Origin: Streptomyces sp. HNM0575 | GTDB lineage: Bacteria > Actinomycetota > Actinomycetes > Streptomycetales > Streptomycetaceae | DNA length: 64,000 nt | Assembly (NCBI RefSeq): GCF_012726265.1 | Contig: NZ_JAASAG010000005.1 | Location: 248,001 to 312,000 of the forward strand | Direction of reading: 5' to 3' | In this document: in pieces, positions 8,560 to 18,015 of the stretch | Layout: every line of letters starts with the position of its first letter | Numbering within the stretch: position 1 is the stretch's first letter | The notes under the pieces: model-generated | The model's input: the letters and a program-made list of their open reading frames with translations, nothing else | Databases searched by the model: none | What the model was told of the DNA's origin: nothing | Program-made: the position numbers and the translations under genes

Positions 8560-8920
8560 CACCTGACCACGCATGGTTGCTGCGCCTCGCGACCGCATGG
8601 CCTCCCGGGCTCCGACTGTCACCGGGTTTCGTCCCTGGGAGGGCGGTCCGAACATCGGCGCAGGCCGGGATGCGGGGCTCCACCGTGGTGACCGCCCGGC
8701 ATGATGCCGGACCAGCCGCCGGGCTGTTCCCCAGCCGTCGGCACCTTGCTCGCCGGGCGCTGGGGGACTCGGCCCACTCGACGTCGTCCCGGCCGCCCAT
8801 GGAGCGGCTGCCGCCGTTCCCTTCGGGGCCCGTGCCGGTTGGCCGAAACCGTCCGTGTCCGGTGTACTTCGTGATCTGATCCACTGTACGGAGAGCCAAC
8901 GACCCGAGAGAGGCGGCGAC
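8560..8920. other. Intergenic region, antitoxin to beta-lactamase
   Basis: About 360 bp separate the divergent antitoxin and beta-lactamase genes. Apart from the operator next to the antitoxin and the GAGAGAGG ribosome-binding site near 8907-8914, I see no gene, repeat or convincing promoter here. Confidence 0.5.
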
Positions 8921-9877
8921 TTGAGCGTGCCCATGGACAGCCCGTCGCGCCGTTCGCTGCTGGCCGCCGGAGCGGGGAGCGTGCTGACGGGCCTCTGCAC
9001 GTCCGCTTGTACGTCAGGTCCCGGCACAGCGGGGGAGTCCCACGGTGACGCGGTGCACGGCGTGGACGTCACCGGTCCGGTGCGGAGGCTGGAGCGTGAA
9101 CACGCGGCACGCGTAGGGGCGTTCGCGTACCACACGGGCAGCGGCAGGACCCTGCTGCACCGCGCGGACGAGCGCTTCCCGCTCTGCTCCACCTGGAAGC
9201 CGCTCGCCGCGGCGGCGCTGCTGAGCGGCCGGCACCACGACCGGCACCACGACGGCGGCGGCGACGTCCTCGCGAAGCGCGTGCACTACTCGAAGTCCGA
9301 CCTGGAGGAGTATTCGCCGGTCACCGGCACCCGCGAACACCTCGACCACGGCATGACCGTCCGGCAGCTGTGCGACGCCGCCGTGCGGTACAGCGACAAC
9401 GCCGCCGCGAATCTGCTGCTGCGCGAACTCGGCGGCCCCGGCGCGATCACCCGGTTCTGCCGCTCCCTCGGCGACGAGGTCACACGCCTCGACCGGACGG
9501 AGACCGAGCTGAACTCCGCGGAGCCGTGGCGGAAGACGGACACGACCTCGCCCCGGGCCCTCGCGAGGACGTACATGCGGCTCACGCTCGGCGACGCCCT
9601 CGACCGGTCCGGGCGGCGGCAGTTGACGGACTGGCTGAAGCACAACACGACCGGCGGCAAGAGTCTGCGCGCGGGGCTCCCCGACGGCTGGACGGCGGCG
9701 GAGAAGACCGGCTCCGGCGCGTTCGGCACCAACAACGACGTGGGCATCGCCTGGACCCCGCGCGACCGTACGCCGGTCGTGCTCGCGGTCTTCACCACCA
9801 AGAGGTCCGCGGACGCCGAGCCGGACTATCCGCTGATCGCGAAGACGGCCCGGCTGCTCGCCCGGGCGCTCGCGTGA
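8921..9877 (+). CDS. Class A beta-lactamase
   Basis: All class A catalytic motifs are present. Counted from the TTG at 8921, they are Ser90-Thr-Trp-Lys93 (SxxK), Ser158-Asp-Asn160 (SDN), Glu194 in ETELN (the deacylating Glu) and Lys262-Thr-Gly264 (KTG). The N-terminus carries a twin-arginine signal (SRRSLLAAGAGS), with cysteines in GLCTSAC that may be lipidated. The TTG start is preferred because it sits 6 bp after GAGAGAGG; an ATG at 8933 is also in frame. The enzyme should hydrolyse penicillins outside the membrane. A His/Asp-rich insert lies between the SxxK and SDN motifs. Confidence 0.93.
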   Translation: MSVPMDSPSRRSLLAAGAGSVLTGLCTSACTSGPGTAGESHGDAVHGVDVTGPVRRLEREHAARVGAFAYHTGSGRTLLHRADERFPLCSTWKPLAAAALLSGRHHDRHHDGGGDVLAKRVHYSKSDLEEYSPVTGTREHLDHGMTVRQLCDAAVRYSDNAAANLLLRELGGPGAITRFCRSLGDEVTRLDRTETELNSAEPWRKTDTTSPRALARTYMRLTLGDALDRSGRRQLTDWLKHNTTGGKSLRAGLPDGWTAAEKTGSGAFGTNNDVGIAWTPRDRTPVVLAVFTTKRSADAEPDYPLIAKTARLLARALA

Positions 9878-9990
9878 CGCTGGCGAGCGACGGGTGACGC
9901 GTCACGGGTGAGGCGTGACGAGTGAGCCTGTGCCACCCGACGGCGGCCGGGCGCGGGGCGGGGCGGGGCGGCCTGAGACGAGTCGAACGG

Positions 9991-10950
9991 TCAGACACCG
10001 GCGGAGTGCCCGAACTCCCCGTGCAGTCCCTGCACTTCGCCGTAGCCCGGTACCGGCGAGGGGGCGGCGGGGTGCCCGGACGGCTCCGCGATGGAGCAGG
10101 CCAGGTCGACGGCTCGTTGCAGTGCCGCGCGGAAGAGCAGTGATCCCAGGCTGATGCGGGCGGCGCCGCGCTCCGCCAGTTCGTCGCGTGACAGGTGTGC
10201 GGGCGAGTACAGGACGTTCAGCGGCGTCGGCCCCAACCCGTCGGCGAGCGCGGCGATTTCCGCACCGTCCACCAGACCGGGCACGAAGACGCAGTCCGCG
10301 CCCGCCTCCGCGTACGCGGTGCATCGCCGCAGCGCCGCGGTGACCGTGGCGTCGGTGCCGAGCCAGTGCGTGTCGGTGCGGGCGTTGACGAAGAGGCGGC
10401 CCGGCGCCGCCTCCTTCAGGGCGGCGATCTTCGCCCTGTGCAGTCCCGGATCTGTGAGTACGCCGTCGGCACGCCCGTCCTCGATATTGACGCCCGTGAC
10501 ACCCGCCCGTGCCAACTCCGCGCCCAGCGCGCCCACTTCGGCCGGATCGTCGCTGAAGCCGTCCTCGATGTCGACGCTCACCGGCACCGGCAGCCGTGCC
10601 AGTCCGCGCCCCAGCGCGAGCGTCTCCTCGCGCGTGTCGCCCGTGCCGTCCGGCAGCCCCGCCGCGGCCGCGACACCGAGACTCGTCGTGCCGATCGCGG
10701 GGAAGCCCCGCCGGTGCAGGGCCGCCGCCGAGGCGTGGTCCCACGCGTTGGGCAGCAGCAGCGGGCGCTCGCCGTGATGCAGCGCCCTGAACGCCTCGAA
10801 CCGGGCATCACCGCCGGGGGCCTCTTCGTGCGTTCCCTCGTGCGTCGCCCCGCACTTTCCTCCGTGCGTTCCCTCGCGTGTTCCGGCACGCGTTCCCGCA
10901 CGCGTTCCGTGGTCCGTCGCCGTGTCCGTGCCGTCCTCGTACCTGCTCAC
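9991..10950 (-). CDS. Isocitrate lyase/PEP mutase family protein
   Basis: The TIM-barrel core contains LLLPNAWDHASAAALHRRGF, PVSVDIEDGFSDDP, GVNIEDGRADG, LFVNARTDTHWLG and ADCVFVPGLVDG. This pattern belongs to the PEP mutase/oxaloacetate decarboxylase-like branch of the isocitrate lyase superfamily. These enzymes cleave or form C-C or C-P bonds in small 2-oxoacids; the substrate here is unknown. The first ~45 residues are a Gly/Thr/Arg/His repeat tail with no conserved content. Its GTG overlaps the stop of the ArsR-type regulator upstream (GTGA), so the two are translationally coupled. Confidence 0.85.
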   Translation of the reverse strand: MSRYEDGTDTATDHGTRAGTRAGTREGTHGGKCGATHEGTHEEAPGGDARFEAFRALHHGERPLLLPNAWDHASAAALHRRGFPAIGTTSLGVAAAAGLPDGTGDTREETLALGRGLARLPVPVSVDIEDGFSDDPAEVGALGAELARAGVTGVNIEDGRADGVLTDPGLHRAKIAALKEAAPGRLFVNARTDTHWLGTDATVTAALRRCTAYAEAGADCVFVPGLVDGAEIAALADGLGPTPLNVLYSPAHLSRDELAERGAARISLGSLLFRAALQRAVDLACSIAEPSGHPAAPSPVPGYGEVQGLHGEFGHSAGV

Positions 10951-11708
10951 GCGGGTGCCTCCGTCCGCAGGTCCAGCAGCTCCGCCAGCGCGTCCCGGCC
11001 CTTGGCCGTGACCCTCAACGCCCTTGCGCTGCCGATGCGTTCACACCAGCGCTCGTCGAGTGCGTACGTACACAGAGCCGCGCCGGCGCGTCCCGCCAGG
11101 TGCGGGCGGCGTTCCGTCCAGTCCACGCAGGAGCGGGCCATCGGGCGGCGGCTCCCCGGGCGCTGCGCCAGATCGATGCCCAGCCGCGCGAACCACTCCA
11201 TGCCCTCGTCCGTCACCGAGAAGCCAGTGGACTGCTGGAGCAGGCCGCGCCGCAGCAGCGCATCGGTGACGCCGACGCCGAGGGAGCCCGCGAGGTGGTC
11301 GTAGCAGGTACGCGCCCGCGCCATGGCCGCGCCCGCCGAGGCGGCGCGCAGCCCCCGGGGTGCGGGCGGAGGCCCGGCGTGTGCGGCGAGATCCTCGATG
11401 AGCTGGGAGATCTGCGGCCCCGCGATATGTACGTACCGGTGCCGGCCCTGCCGTGCCTCGGCGAGCAGCCCGCCCGCCACGAGCTTGTCCAGGTGGGTGC
11501 TCACGGTCGCCGCAGTCACTCCGGCCGCACGCGCCAGCTCGCCCGCGGTCCAGGCGCGGCCGTCCTGCAACGCGAGGCAGACCGAGGCGCGCGTGGGATC
11601 GGCGAGCAGCCCGGCCAGCTCCGCCAGCCGCTGCCCGCTGCGCTCGGGCTCTCGTGATCGTCCCGTACGTCGTGGTCGCTCCATACGGACATGGTGCGCC
11701 CGTGACAC
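10947..11708 (-). CDS. ArsR-type winged-helix regulator
   Basis: The 253-residue protein has an N-terminal winged helix: LLADPTRASVCLALQDGRAW, GELARAAGVTAATVSTHLDK and a GRHRYVHIAG wing. An extended C-terminal domain follows. No metal-binding cysteine motif is evident, so the signal is unlikely to be a classical ArsR metal. It forms an operon with the downstream PEP-mutase-family enzyme and probably controls it. An alternative ATG lies eight codons in at 11684; neither start has a clear ribosome-binding site. Confidence 0.85.
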   Translation of the reverse strand: MSRAHHVRMERPRRTGRSREPERSGQRLAELAGLLADPTRASVCLALQDGRAWTAGELARAAGVTAATVSTHLDKLVAGGLLAEARQGRHRYVHIAGPQISQLIEDLAAHAGPPPAPRGLRAASAGAAMARARTCYDHLAGSLGVGVTDALLRRGLLQQSTGFSVTDEGMEWFARLGIDLAQRPGSRRPMARSCVDWTERRPHLAGRAGAALCTYALDERWCERIGSARALRVTAKGRDALAELLDLRTEAPA

Positions 11709-11750
11709 TTCGACGGGCGCCGAAGTGACGCGGGGGCCGGGCGGGCCCGG

Positions 11751-12881
11751 TCAGTCCTCGGCCGAGGCGCCTCCGCCGGCGGCCGTCACCAGGATCAGCG
11801 GGATGTCACCGCAGGGCCACAGACTCAGACCGTCGTACTCGGCGCCCGCCGCGACCTCCGGGACCTCCGCGACCCCCGTGTCCCCCGCGACCTCCGCCAC
11901 TTCGGCGGTCGCATCGGCGGCCCCGGCCCCGGCCCCGGCCCCGGCCAACCCGGCGTCCTGCGGTCGCGCGTCCTGCGCACCCTGCAAATCCCGTGCGTCC
12001 TGCGCACCCTGTGCGCCCCGCGCATCCGTTCCGGTCCGGTCCGCGTCCCCGGCCCCCGCCGCCCCGGCCGCCGACGCGAAGTCCGGCCCCTTCAGCAGCG
12101 AGCCCGCAAGATGCCGGGCGTACGTCGAAACCGCCACGCGCCCACGGGAGTTGACCAGGCACGCGGGTCCCGGGAGCCGTTGCAGCACCGGCATCACGGC
12201 GGCCTCGAAGTCCGGCAGATACACGTCGGCCGCGGCGACGCCCGTGAAGCGCCCGTCGACGTTCACCGGCGCGGACAGCGTCAGGCTGTACTCGTCGGAG
12301 CACAGGTAGTCCACGTAGGGCCCGGCGACGGCACGCCGCCCCGTGTCCCGCGCCAGCGCGTACCACTCCCAGTGCGTGTAGTCCGAGTACGCCGAGTGCT
12401 CCGGGTCGAGGTCCAGCAGCAGCGGCCGTACGTCGCCGCCCGGGCCCGTCTGCCACCACTCCAGCCACGCCTCTGCGTCGTCGAGCAGCCCGGGCGCGGC
12501 CACGAAACCCGCCCCGGACATCAAGTCGAGTTGCGCCAGCCGCTCGTGCAGTCCGGGCCGGAGGTCGGCGAGGTCGGCGGTGGTGGGGCGTCTGCCCTCG
12601 GCGGCGACGCCGGCCAGGAGCCGTGCGCAGTCCGTACGGGTCTCGGCCACGGCGTCGAAGACGCACTCCAGGGCGTCGCGGACGCCGGCCGCCGCCTCGG
12701 GCGGACCGTATGCCGCCGCGCCGGCCGCGGACGCAGCGGACGCGTGTTGCGCGGACGTTTCGTTCGCGTTCGCGTTCGCGGACGCCGCCGCGCCGCGCGC
12801 TCGCGCTTCACGCGCGTCCGCGCAGGCCGCGCCGTCAAGTACGTGTGTTCCGCCTCCTGCGGGACGAGGACTGCTGCCCAC
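11751..12881 (-). CDS. Cache-domain sensor-like protein
   Basis: The GTG at 12881 has AAGGAGG 7 bp upstream, inside the 3' end of the GntR gene, giving 376 residues. The middle resembles a single Cache (PAS-like) ligand-binding domain: WYALARDTGRRAVAGPYVDY, then YSLTLSAPVNVDGRFTGVAA and ADVYLPDFEA. No signal peptide, membrane segment or output domain is visible, so it may be a cytoplasmic ligand binder or work with the regulator. The region after about residue 260 is expanded by Ala/Gly/Asp repeats. The 47-bp overlap with the GntR gene implies coupled translation. Confidence 0.75.
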   Translation of the reverse strand: MGSSPRPAGGGTHVLDGAACADAREARARGAAASANANANETSAQHASAASAAGAAAYGPPEAAAGVRDALECVFDAVAETRTDCARLLAGVAAEGRRPTTADLADLRPGLHERLAQLDLMSGAGFVAAPGLLDDAEAWLEWWQTGPGGDVRPLLLDLDPEHSAYSDYTHWEWYALARDTGRRAVAGPYVDYLCSDEYSLTLSAPVNVDGRFTGVAAADVYLPDFEAAVMPVLQRLPGPACLVNSRGRVAVSTYARHLAGSLLKGPDFASAAGAAGAGDADRTGTDARGAQGAQDARDLQGAQDARPQDAGLAGAGAGAGAADATAEVAEVAGDTGVAEVPEVAAGAEYDGLSLWPCGDIPLILVTAAGGGASAED

Positions 12882-13662
12882 GGGTGCCCTCCTTGGTGTG
12901 CGGACCGCCGGACTGACCGGGGATGCCGAGGCGGAGGTCGACCAGGCGCTCCATGGAGACCTGGACGCACTGCTCGGCAAGGGCTCTTGCATGCTCCGCC
13001 GCACCATCGTGCACCGCACAGATCACGGCGCGGTGACGATCGCAGACGTCTTTGAGATGCCTCTCGTCCCCGAGTACGAGACATACGAGCGCGCCGGCCT
13101 CCGCGTGGATACCTACCAGCTCGCGCGTCAACCGTGCCGACTGCGCCGCCGCGGCCAGCTCCACATGGAAGCGTCCGTGCAGCCGGCTGCGCCCGGGAGG
13201 GTCCGCCGCGTCGGTCAACTCCTCGACGGAACGGTGCAGCTGATGCAGATCGCCGGGCTCGGTGCGCTGTGCGGCGAGCCGGGCCGCCGCGCCGGAGACG
13301 GCGGTCCAGTGGTCGCCGAGGTCGCGCAGCTCCTCAAGGCTCCAGCCGCCGAGATGGCTCAGCAGCCGCTCCTCCACGGGCCCTTCGGGCACGGTGACGA
13401 AGCTGCCGCCGCCGCGCCCCCTTCGGGTGGTGACCAGACCGCGCTGGCGCAGCGCCATGAGCGCCTCGCGCAAGGTGACCGTCGAGACCCCGAGCTGGGC
13501 GGCGAGTTCGGGTTCGCCGGGCAACTGCTCGCCGTCGCTGAGCAGTCCGAGCTCGATGGCGTCGCCGAGCCGCCGTACGACCGCTTCGACGCGGGCCTGC
13601 GCGCCGATGGGCGTGAAGACGGTTCTTCGGGCGCCGTCGTGATCTCTCCTCACGGCCACCAC
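12835..13662 (-). CDS. GntR family regulator, FadR subfamily
   Basis: The N-terminal winged helix contains AIELGLLSDGEQLPGEPELA and STVTLREALMALRQRGLVTT. An FCD-type helical ligand-binding domain follows, with conserved His/Asp positions around LHGRFHVELAAAAQSARL. FadR-type regulators bind a small acid, often through a metal. The gene diverges from the ABC importer operon starting at 13781 and shares the 118-bp region containing its promoter. It is therefore the likely regulator of the importer and of the coupled Cache protein. Confidence 0.88.
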   Translation of the reverse strand: MVAVRRDHDGARRTVFTPIGAQARVEAVVRRLGDAIELGLLSDGEQLPGEPELAAQLGVSTVTLREALMALRQRGLVTTRRGRGGGSFVTVPEGPVEERLLSHLGGWSLEELRDLGDHWTAVSGAAARLAAQRTEPGDLHQLHRSVEELTDAADPPGRSRLHGRFHVELAAAAQSARLTRELVGIHAEAGALVCLVLGDERHLKDVCDRHRAVICAVHDGAAEHARALAEQCVQVSMERLVDLRLGIPGQSGGPHTKEGTRGQQSSSRRRRNTRT

Positions 13663-13708
13663 CTTGTCACTTGGCTCAGGCTTTACCTGAAGAGGGCCTT
13701 GGACGGTC

Positions 13709-13737
13709 TTGAAGGTTGAACTATGACTTCATATATT
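13709..13737 (+). promoter_or_regulatory. Promoter of the ABC importer operon
   Basis: TTGAAG (13709-13714) and TATATT (13732-13737) are 17 bp apart, a good vegetative promoter in an AT-rich island. The spacer is bounded by TGAAG-N12-CTTCA (13710-13731), a possible operator for the divergent FadR-type regulator. Confidence 0.6.
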
Positions 13738-13780
13738 TACCGCCGCCCAACGTCCACAGCATCAGAAAGGTTCCCGGAAC

Positions 13781-14830
13781 ATGGAGGGGATCGAGGGGAA
13801 AGCCGTCCGGCTGCGGAGCCTGCGCAAGGTGTTCGGCAGGACCGAGGCCGTCGCGGGCATCGACCTGGGCATATCCGACGGCGAGTTCTTCTCCATGCTC
13901 GGACCGTCGGGCTCGGGCAAGACCACGGTGCTCCGCATGATCGCCGGCTTCGAGACGCCCACGAGCGGCACCGTCGAACTGGACGGCAAGGACGTCACAC
14001 GGCTCGCGCCCTTCGAGCGCGACGTGCACACCGTCTTCCAGGACTACGCGCTCTTCCCGCACATGACGGTCGAGCAGAACGTCGCCTACGGCCTGAAGGT
14101 GCGCAAGGTGCCCAAGGACGAACGGCTGCGCCGGGCCGCCGAGGCGCTGGAGAGCGTACGCCTCGAAGGCTTCGGCAAGCGGCGGCCCACCCAGCTCTCC
14201 GGAGGCCAGCGGCAGCGGGTGGCCCTTGCCCGCGCGCTCGTCAGCCGCCCCCGCGTGCTGCTGCTCGACGAGCCGCTCGGCGCGCTCGATCTCAAGCTGC
14301 GCGAGCAGATGCAGATCGAACTCAAGGAGATCCAGCGCGAGGTGGGCATCACCTTCGTCTTCGTCACCCACGACCAGGACGAGGCGCTCACCCTGAGCGA
14401 CCGGATGGCCGTCTTCCAGGACGGCCGCATCGAGCAGACCGGCACGCCCGCCGAGATATACGAGCGCCCGGCGACACCCTTCGTCGCGGGCTTCGTCGGC
14501 ACCTCCAACCTGCTCACCGGCGAGACCGCCGAGCAAGTCGTCGGCAAACCAGGCACGTTCAGCGTCCGCCCGGAGAAGATCCGGGTGGTCAGGGAGCCGG
14601 CGGCCGGCGCCGACGAGCCGGAGCACACCGCCGCCACAGGCACCGTCGCCGAGGTCGTCTATCTGGGAGACGCCACCCGTTTCCTCGTCGACCTCGACGC
14701 CGGGGGACGGCTCACCGCCGTCCAGCAGAACCTGGAGACCTCCTCCGAGGACGTCGCCGCGTACCGCGGCTCGCGGGTGAGGCTCCAGTGGCACCACCGG
14801 CACAACTTCCCCGTCGCCGAGGCGCGTTGA
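13781..14830 (+). CDS. ABC importer ATP-binding protein (PotA-like)
   Basis: This 349-residue ABC ATPase has Walker A GPSGSGKTT (residues 41-49), Q-loop HTVFQDYALFPHMTVEQNVA, signature LSGGQRQRVALARAL, Walker B VLLLDEPLGALD and the switch His in FVFVTHDQDEALTLSD. A C-terminal TOBE-like domain binds regulatory or substrate signals. This is the layout of spermidine/putrescine and opine-type importers. It is the first gene of an operon with a lipoprotein and two permeases, driven by the promoter at 13709. Confidence 0.92.
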   Translation: MEGIEGKAVRLRSLRKVFGRTEAVAGIDLGISDGEFFSMLGPSGSGKTTVLRMIAGFETPTSGTVELDGKDVTRLAPFERDVHTVFQDYALFPHMTVEQNVAYGLKVRKVPKDERLRRAAEALESVRLEGFGKRRPTQLSGGQRQRVALARALVSRPRVLLLDEPLGALDLKLREQMQIELKEIQREVGITFVFVTHDQDEALTLSDRMAVFQDGRIEQTGTPAEIYERPATPFVAGFVGTSNLLTGETAEQVVGKPGTFSVRPEKIRVVREPAAGADEPEHTAATGTVAEVVYLGDATRFLVDLDAGGRLTAVQQNLETSSEDVAAYRGSRVRLQWHHRHNFPVAEAR

Positions 14831-15003
14831 GCGCCGAGACGGCCCGTACCGACACCGACCCACCACCACGTCCCGTACCGCTCCGACCCACGACCGCGCC
14901 CGCAGCGACACCGACCGACCTCGTCCGCACCGACCGACCACGTCCGCACCGACCCACCGGCCGCACCCACGACTCGCCGCCCCTTCATCCCGTGGAGATC
15001 TCC

Positions 15004-16200
15004 GTGCGCATGTCCCGAACCCTCAAAGTGCTCGCCGCATCCGGCGCCATGCTCCTGGCCGCCGCATGCGGCTCCTCCGGCTCCTCGTCGTCCTCGACCG
15101 GCGCCGTCGACCCGCCCGACCTCAAGCCGCAGAAGAAGCTCGGCAAGAGCGAGAAGTCGGTGAACCTCATCGCGTGGGCCGGCTACGCCGAGGACGGCAG
15201 CAACGACCCGAAGGCCGACTGGGTCACGCCGTTCGAGAAGCAGACGGGCTGCAAGGTCAACACGAAGACCGCCGCCTCCTCCGACGAGATGGTCAGCCTG
15301 ATGAAGACGGGCCAGTACGACGCCGTCTCGGCGTCCGGCGACGCCTCGCTGCGGCTGATCGCCTCCGGTGACGCCGAGCCCGTCAACACCAAGCTCGTCC
15401 CCAACTACAAGGACATCTTCAAGGGGCTGAAGAACCGGGACTGGAACTCCGTCGACGGCAAGCCGTACGGCATTCCGCACGGCCGCGGCGCCAACCTCCT
15501 CATGTACAACACCGAGAAGGTCAAGCCCGCCCCCGACTCCTGGAAGGCCGTCTTCGACGACGCCGGCAAGCACAAGGGCAAGGTCACGGCGTACGACTCG
15601 CCGATCTACATCGCGGACGCCGCCCTGTACCTGATGAAGCACAAGCCGTCGCTGGGCATCAAGAACCCCTACGCCCTGGACCAGAAGCAGTTCGACGCCT
15701 CCGTCGACCTGCTGAAGAAGCAGAACGCCGACATCGGCGAGTACTGGAGCGACTACCTCAAGGAGATCTCCGCGTTCAAGAGCGGCGACTCCGTGGTCGG
15801 CACCTCCTGGCAGGTCATCCTCAACACCGCGCAGGACGAGGGCGCCAAGGTCAAGGCCGTGCTGCCCAAGGAGGGTTCGACGGGCTGGTCCGACACCTGG
15901 ATGGTCTCCTCCAAGGCCAAGCACCCCAACTGCGCCTACAAGTGGCTGAACCACATCGTCTCGCCGAAGGCGAACGCCCAGGTCGCCGAGTACTTCGGCG
16001 AGGCGCCGGCCAACTCCAAGGCCTGCAAGCTGACCGCCGACAAGAACCACTGCCGCACCTACCACGCGGACGACGAGCCCTACTGGAAGAAGGTCCACTA
16101 CTGGACCACGCCCACTCAGCAGTGCCTCGACGGGCGCAAGGACGCCAAGTGCGTTCCGTACGCGAAGTGGGTCCAGGCCTGGACCGAGATCAAGAGCTAG
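15004..16200 (+). CDS. Extracellular solute-binding lipoprotein (PotD/polyamine type)
   Basis: The mature region resembles PotD-type binding proteins: NLIAWAGYAEDGSNDPKADW, then FEKQTGCKVNTKTAASSDEM and PYGIPHGRGANLLMYNTEKV. The leader ends in the lipobox LAAAC, so the protein should be anchored outside the membrane. The GTG at 15004 lies 6 bp after GGAG; an in-frame ATG follows at 15010. The preceding 173 bp is a degenerate CCGACC-rich spacer that is open in frame but not protein-like. Four cysteines in the C-terminal third may form disulfides. The ligand is unknown; a polyamine or small organic cation/acid is likely from the family. Confidence 0.9.
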   Translation: MRMSRTLKVLAASGAMLLAAACGSSGSSSSSTGAVDPPDLKPQKKLGKSEKSVNLIAWAGYAEDGSNDPKADWVTPFEKQTGCKVNTKTAASSDEMVSLMKTGQYDAVSASGDASLRLIASGDAEPVNTKLVPNYKDIFKGLKNRDWNSVDGKPYGIPHGRGANLLMYNTEKVKPAPDSWKAVFDDAGKHKGKVTAYDSPIYIADAALYLMKHKPSLGIKNPYALDQKQFDASVDLLKKQNADIGEYWSDYLKEISAFKSGDSVVGTSWQVILNTAQDEGAKVKAVLPKEGSTGWSDTWMVSSKAKHPNCAYKWLNHIVSPKANAQVAEYFGEAPANSKACKLTADKNHCRTYHADDEPYWKKVHYWTTPTQQCLDGRKDAKCVPYAKWVQAWTEIKS

Positions 16201-16216
16201 GACGGGACGTACACCG

Positions 16217-17116
16217 ATGAGCAATACCGAGCGGGCCGCCGGGCACAGCGCCCGGCGGCCGGCCGGGACCCTGGCGGGCCTGCTGCACCGCCGCCCCCGG
16301 CTGCAACTCTCCCTGCTGCTCTCCGCGCCGCTGACGTGGCTGATACTGGCCTATCTCGGCTCGCTCACCGCGCTGTTCATGTCCGCGTTCTGGACGACGG
16401 ACACCTTCACCTCGAACGTCGTGAAGGTCTGGTCGCTGGACAACTTCACGACCATCCTCACCGGCGGCGCCTATCAGCAGGTCGCGCTGCGCAGCGTCGG
16501 CGTCGCCCTCGCGGTCACCGCGATCTGCGTGGTGATCGCCTTCCCCGTGGCCTTCTTCACCGCGCGCATCGCACCGCGGCGCTGGCGGCCCCTGCTCGTG
16601 GTCGCCATCCTCACGCCGCTGTGGGCGAGTTACCTGGTCAAGGCGTACGCGTGGCGGCTCATCCTCGCCGAGGGCGGGCTGCTGGAGTGGCTGCTGTCGC
16701 CCTTCGGCCTCGACGGCCCGGGATACGGGCTGACCGCGACCGTGCTCGCACTGGCGTACCTGTGGCTGCCGTACATGATCCTTCCGATACACACCGGGCT
16801 GGAGCAGATACCGGACAGCCTCCTCGACGCGTCATCCGACCTCGGCGCCCGTACGGGACGCACCTTCCGCTCCGTGGTGCTGCCGATGCTGCTGCCGTCC
16901 ATCGCCGCCGGGTCCGTCTTCACCTTCTCCCTCAGCCTCGGCGACTACATCGCCGTGCAGATCGTCGGCGGCAAGACACAGCTGATCGGCAACCTCATCT
17001 ACTCCAACATCACCCTGGATCTGCCGCTGGCGGCCGCGCTCGGCACCGTTCCCGTGGTGGTCATCGTGATCTACCTGCTCGCGGTGCGGCGCACCGGCGC
17101 CCTGAGCAGCCTCTGA
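16217..17116 (+). CDS. ABC importer permease (PotB-like)
   Basis: The 299-residue protein has six hydrophobic helices. The cytoplasmic EAA loop (DASSDLGARTGRTFRSVVLP) of binding-protein-dependent permeases is at about residues 205-225. It is preceded by YLWLPYMILPIHTGLEQIPD, typical of PotB/HisM-type subunits. It starts 16 bp after the lipoprotein gene and should form the membrane channel with the next permease. Confidence 0.92.
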   Translation: MSNTERAAGHSARRPAGTLAGLLHRRPRLQLSLLLSAPLTWLILAYLGSLTALFMSAFWTTDTFTSNVVKVWSLDNFTTILTGGAYQQVALRSVGVALAVTAICVVIAFPVAFFTARIAPRRWRPLLVVAILTPLWASYLVKAYAWRLILAEGGLLEWLLSPFGLDGPGYGLTATVLALAYLWLPYMILPIHTGLEQIPDSLLDASSDLGARTGRTFRSVVLPMLLPSIAAGSVFTFSLSLGDYIAVQIVGGKTQLIGNLIYSNITLDLPLAAALGTVPVVVIVIYLLAVRRTGALSSL

Positions 17117-17188
17117 CGGGGGGAGAGGGGACGAAGTGACGAGGGGCGACGACGGCACCCGACCGGACACACCACGAGGCATACGACG

Positions 17189-18004
17189 ATGAAACTCTCC
17201 CGGCCCGCACGCATCGCAATGGGCACCGCCGCAGCGCTCGGCTTCGCGGTGATCTACATACCGCTCTTCCTCGTCCTCATCAACTCCCTCAATCCCGACC
17301 GGAGTTCGAGCTGGCCGCCGCCGGGCGTCACCTTCCACTGGTGGGCGGACGCCTGGGGCAGCGCGGGCGCACGGCACGCCCTGGTCACCTCGCTCCAGGC
17401 GGGCGTGGGCGCGACCGCCGCCGCGCTCGTGCTCGGCACGCTGATCGCCTTCGCCATCCAGCGCTTCCGGTTCTTCGGCCGGGAGGCGCTGTCCTTCGCC
17501 GTCGTACTGCCCATCGCCCTGCCCGGCATCGTCACCGGCGTCGCTCTCAACACCGCCTTCCGCACGGTGCTCGAACCCCTCGGCGTCGGGCTCGGCCTGT
17601 TCACGGTCGTCGTGGGCCACGCGACCTTCTGCGTCGTGGTCGTCTACAACAACGTCATCGCGCGGCTGCGGCGGATGCCCGGCAGCTACGAGGAGGCGGC
17701 GATGGACCTGGGCGCGGACACCTTCCGGTCCTTCGCCGACATCACGTTCCCGCTGGTGCGTTCGGCGCTGGTGGCGGGCGGTCTGCTGGCGTTCGCGCTC
17801 TCCTTCGACGAGATCATCGTGACGACCTTCACCGCGGGCCCCGACACCCAGACGCTCCCCATCTGGATCTTCTCCAACATGGCGCGGCCCCAGCAGGCCC
17901 CGGTGGTCAACGTCGTCGCCGCGGTGCTCGTGCTGCTCTCCGTCATCCCGATCTATCTGGCGCAGCGGATGTCGTCCGACACGGCGTCGGGCAGCAGGAT
18001 CTGA
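17189..18004 (+). CDS. ABC importer permease (PotC-like)
   Basis: This 271-residue permease has the EAA loop EEAAMDLGADTFRSFADITF and the PotC-type segments LPIALPGIVTGVALNTAF and LSFDEIIVTTFTAGPDTQTL. It completes the importer ATPase-lipoprotein-permease-permease set. The IclR regulator gene follows directly, so the operon may run on through the IclR, reductase and P450 genes. Confidence 0.92.
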   Translation: MKLSRPARIAMGTAAALGFAVIYIPLFLVLINSLNPDRSSSWPPPGVTFHWWADAWGSAGARHALVTSLQAGVGATAAALVLGTLIAFAIQRFRFFGREALSFAVVLPIALPGIVTGVALNTAFRTVLEPLGVGLGLFTVVVGHATFCVVVVYNNVIARLRRMPGSYEEAAMDLGADTFRSFADITFPLVRSALVAGGLLAFALSFDEIIVTTFTAGPDTQTLPIWIFSNMARPQQAPVVNVVAAVLVLLSVIPIYLAQRMSSDTASGSRI

Positions 18005-18015
18005 GACGACCGGAA

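Noticed and set aside
13723..16200. Single long frame that would fuse the ATPase region to the solute-binding lipoprotein
   Set aside because: The part over the ATPase gene is a wrong frame of a gene with complete motifs. The lipoprotein has its own ribosome-binding site, signal peptide and start near 15004.
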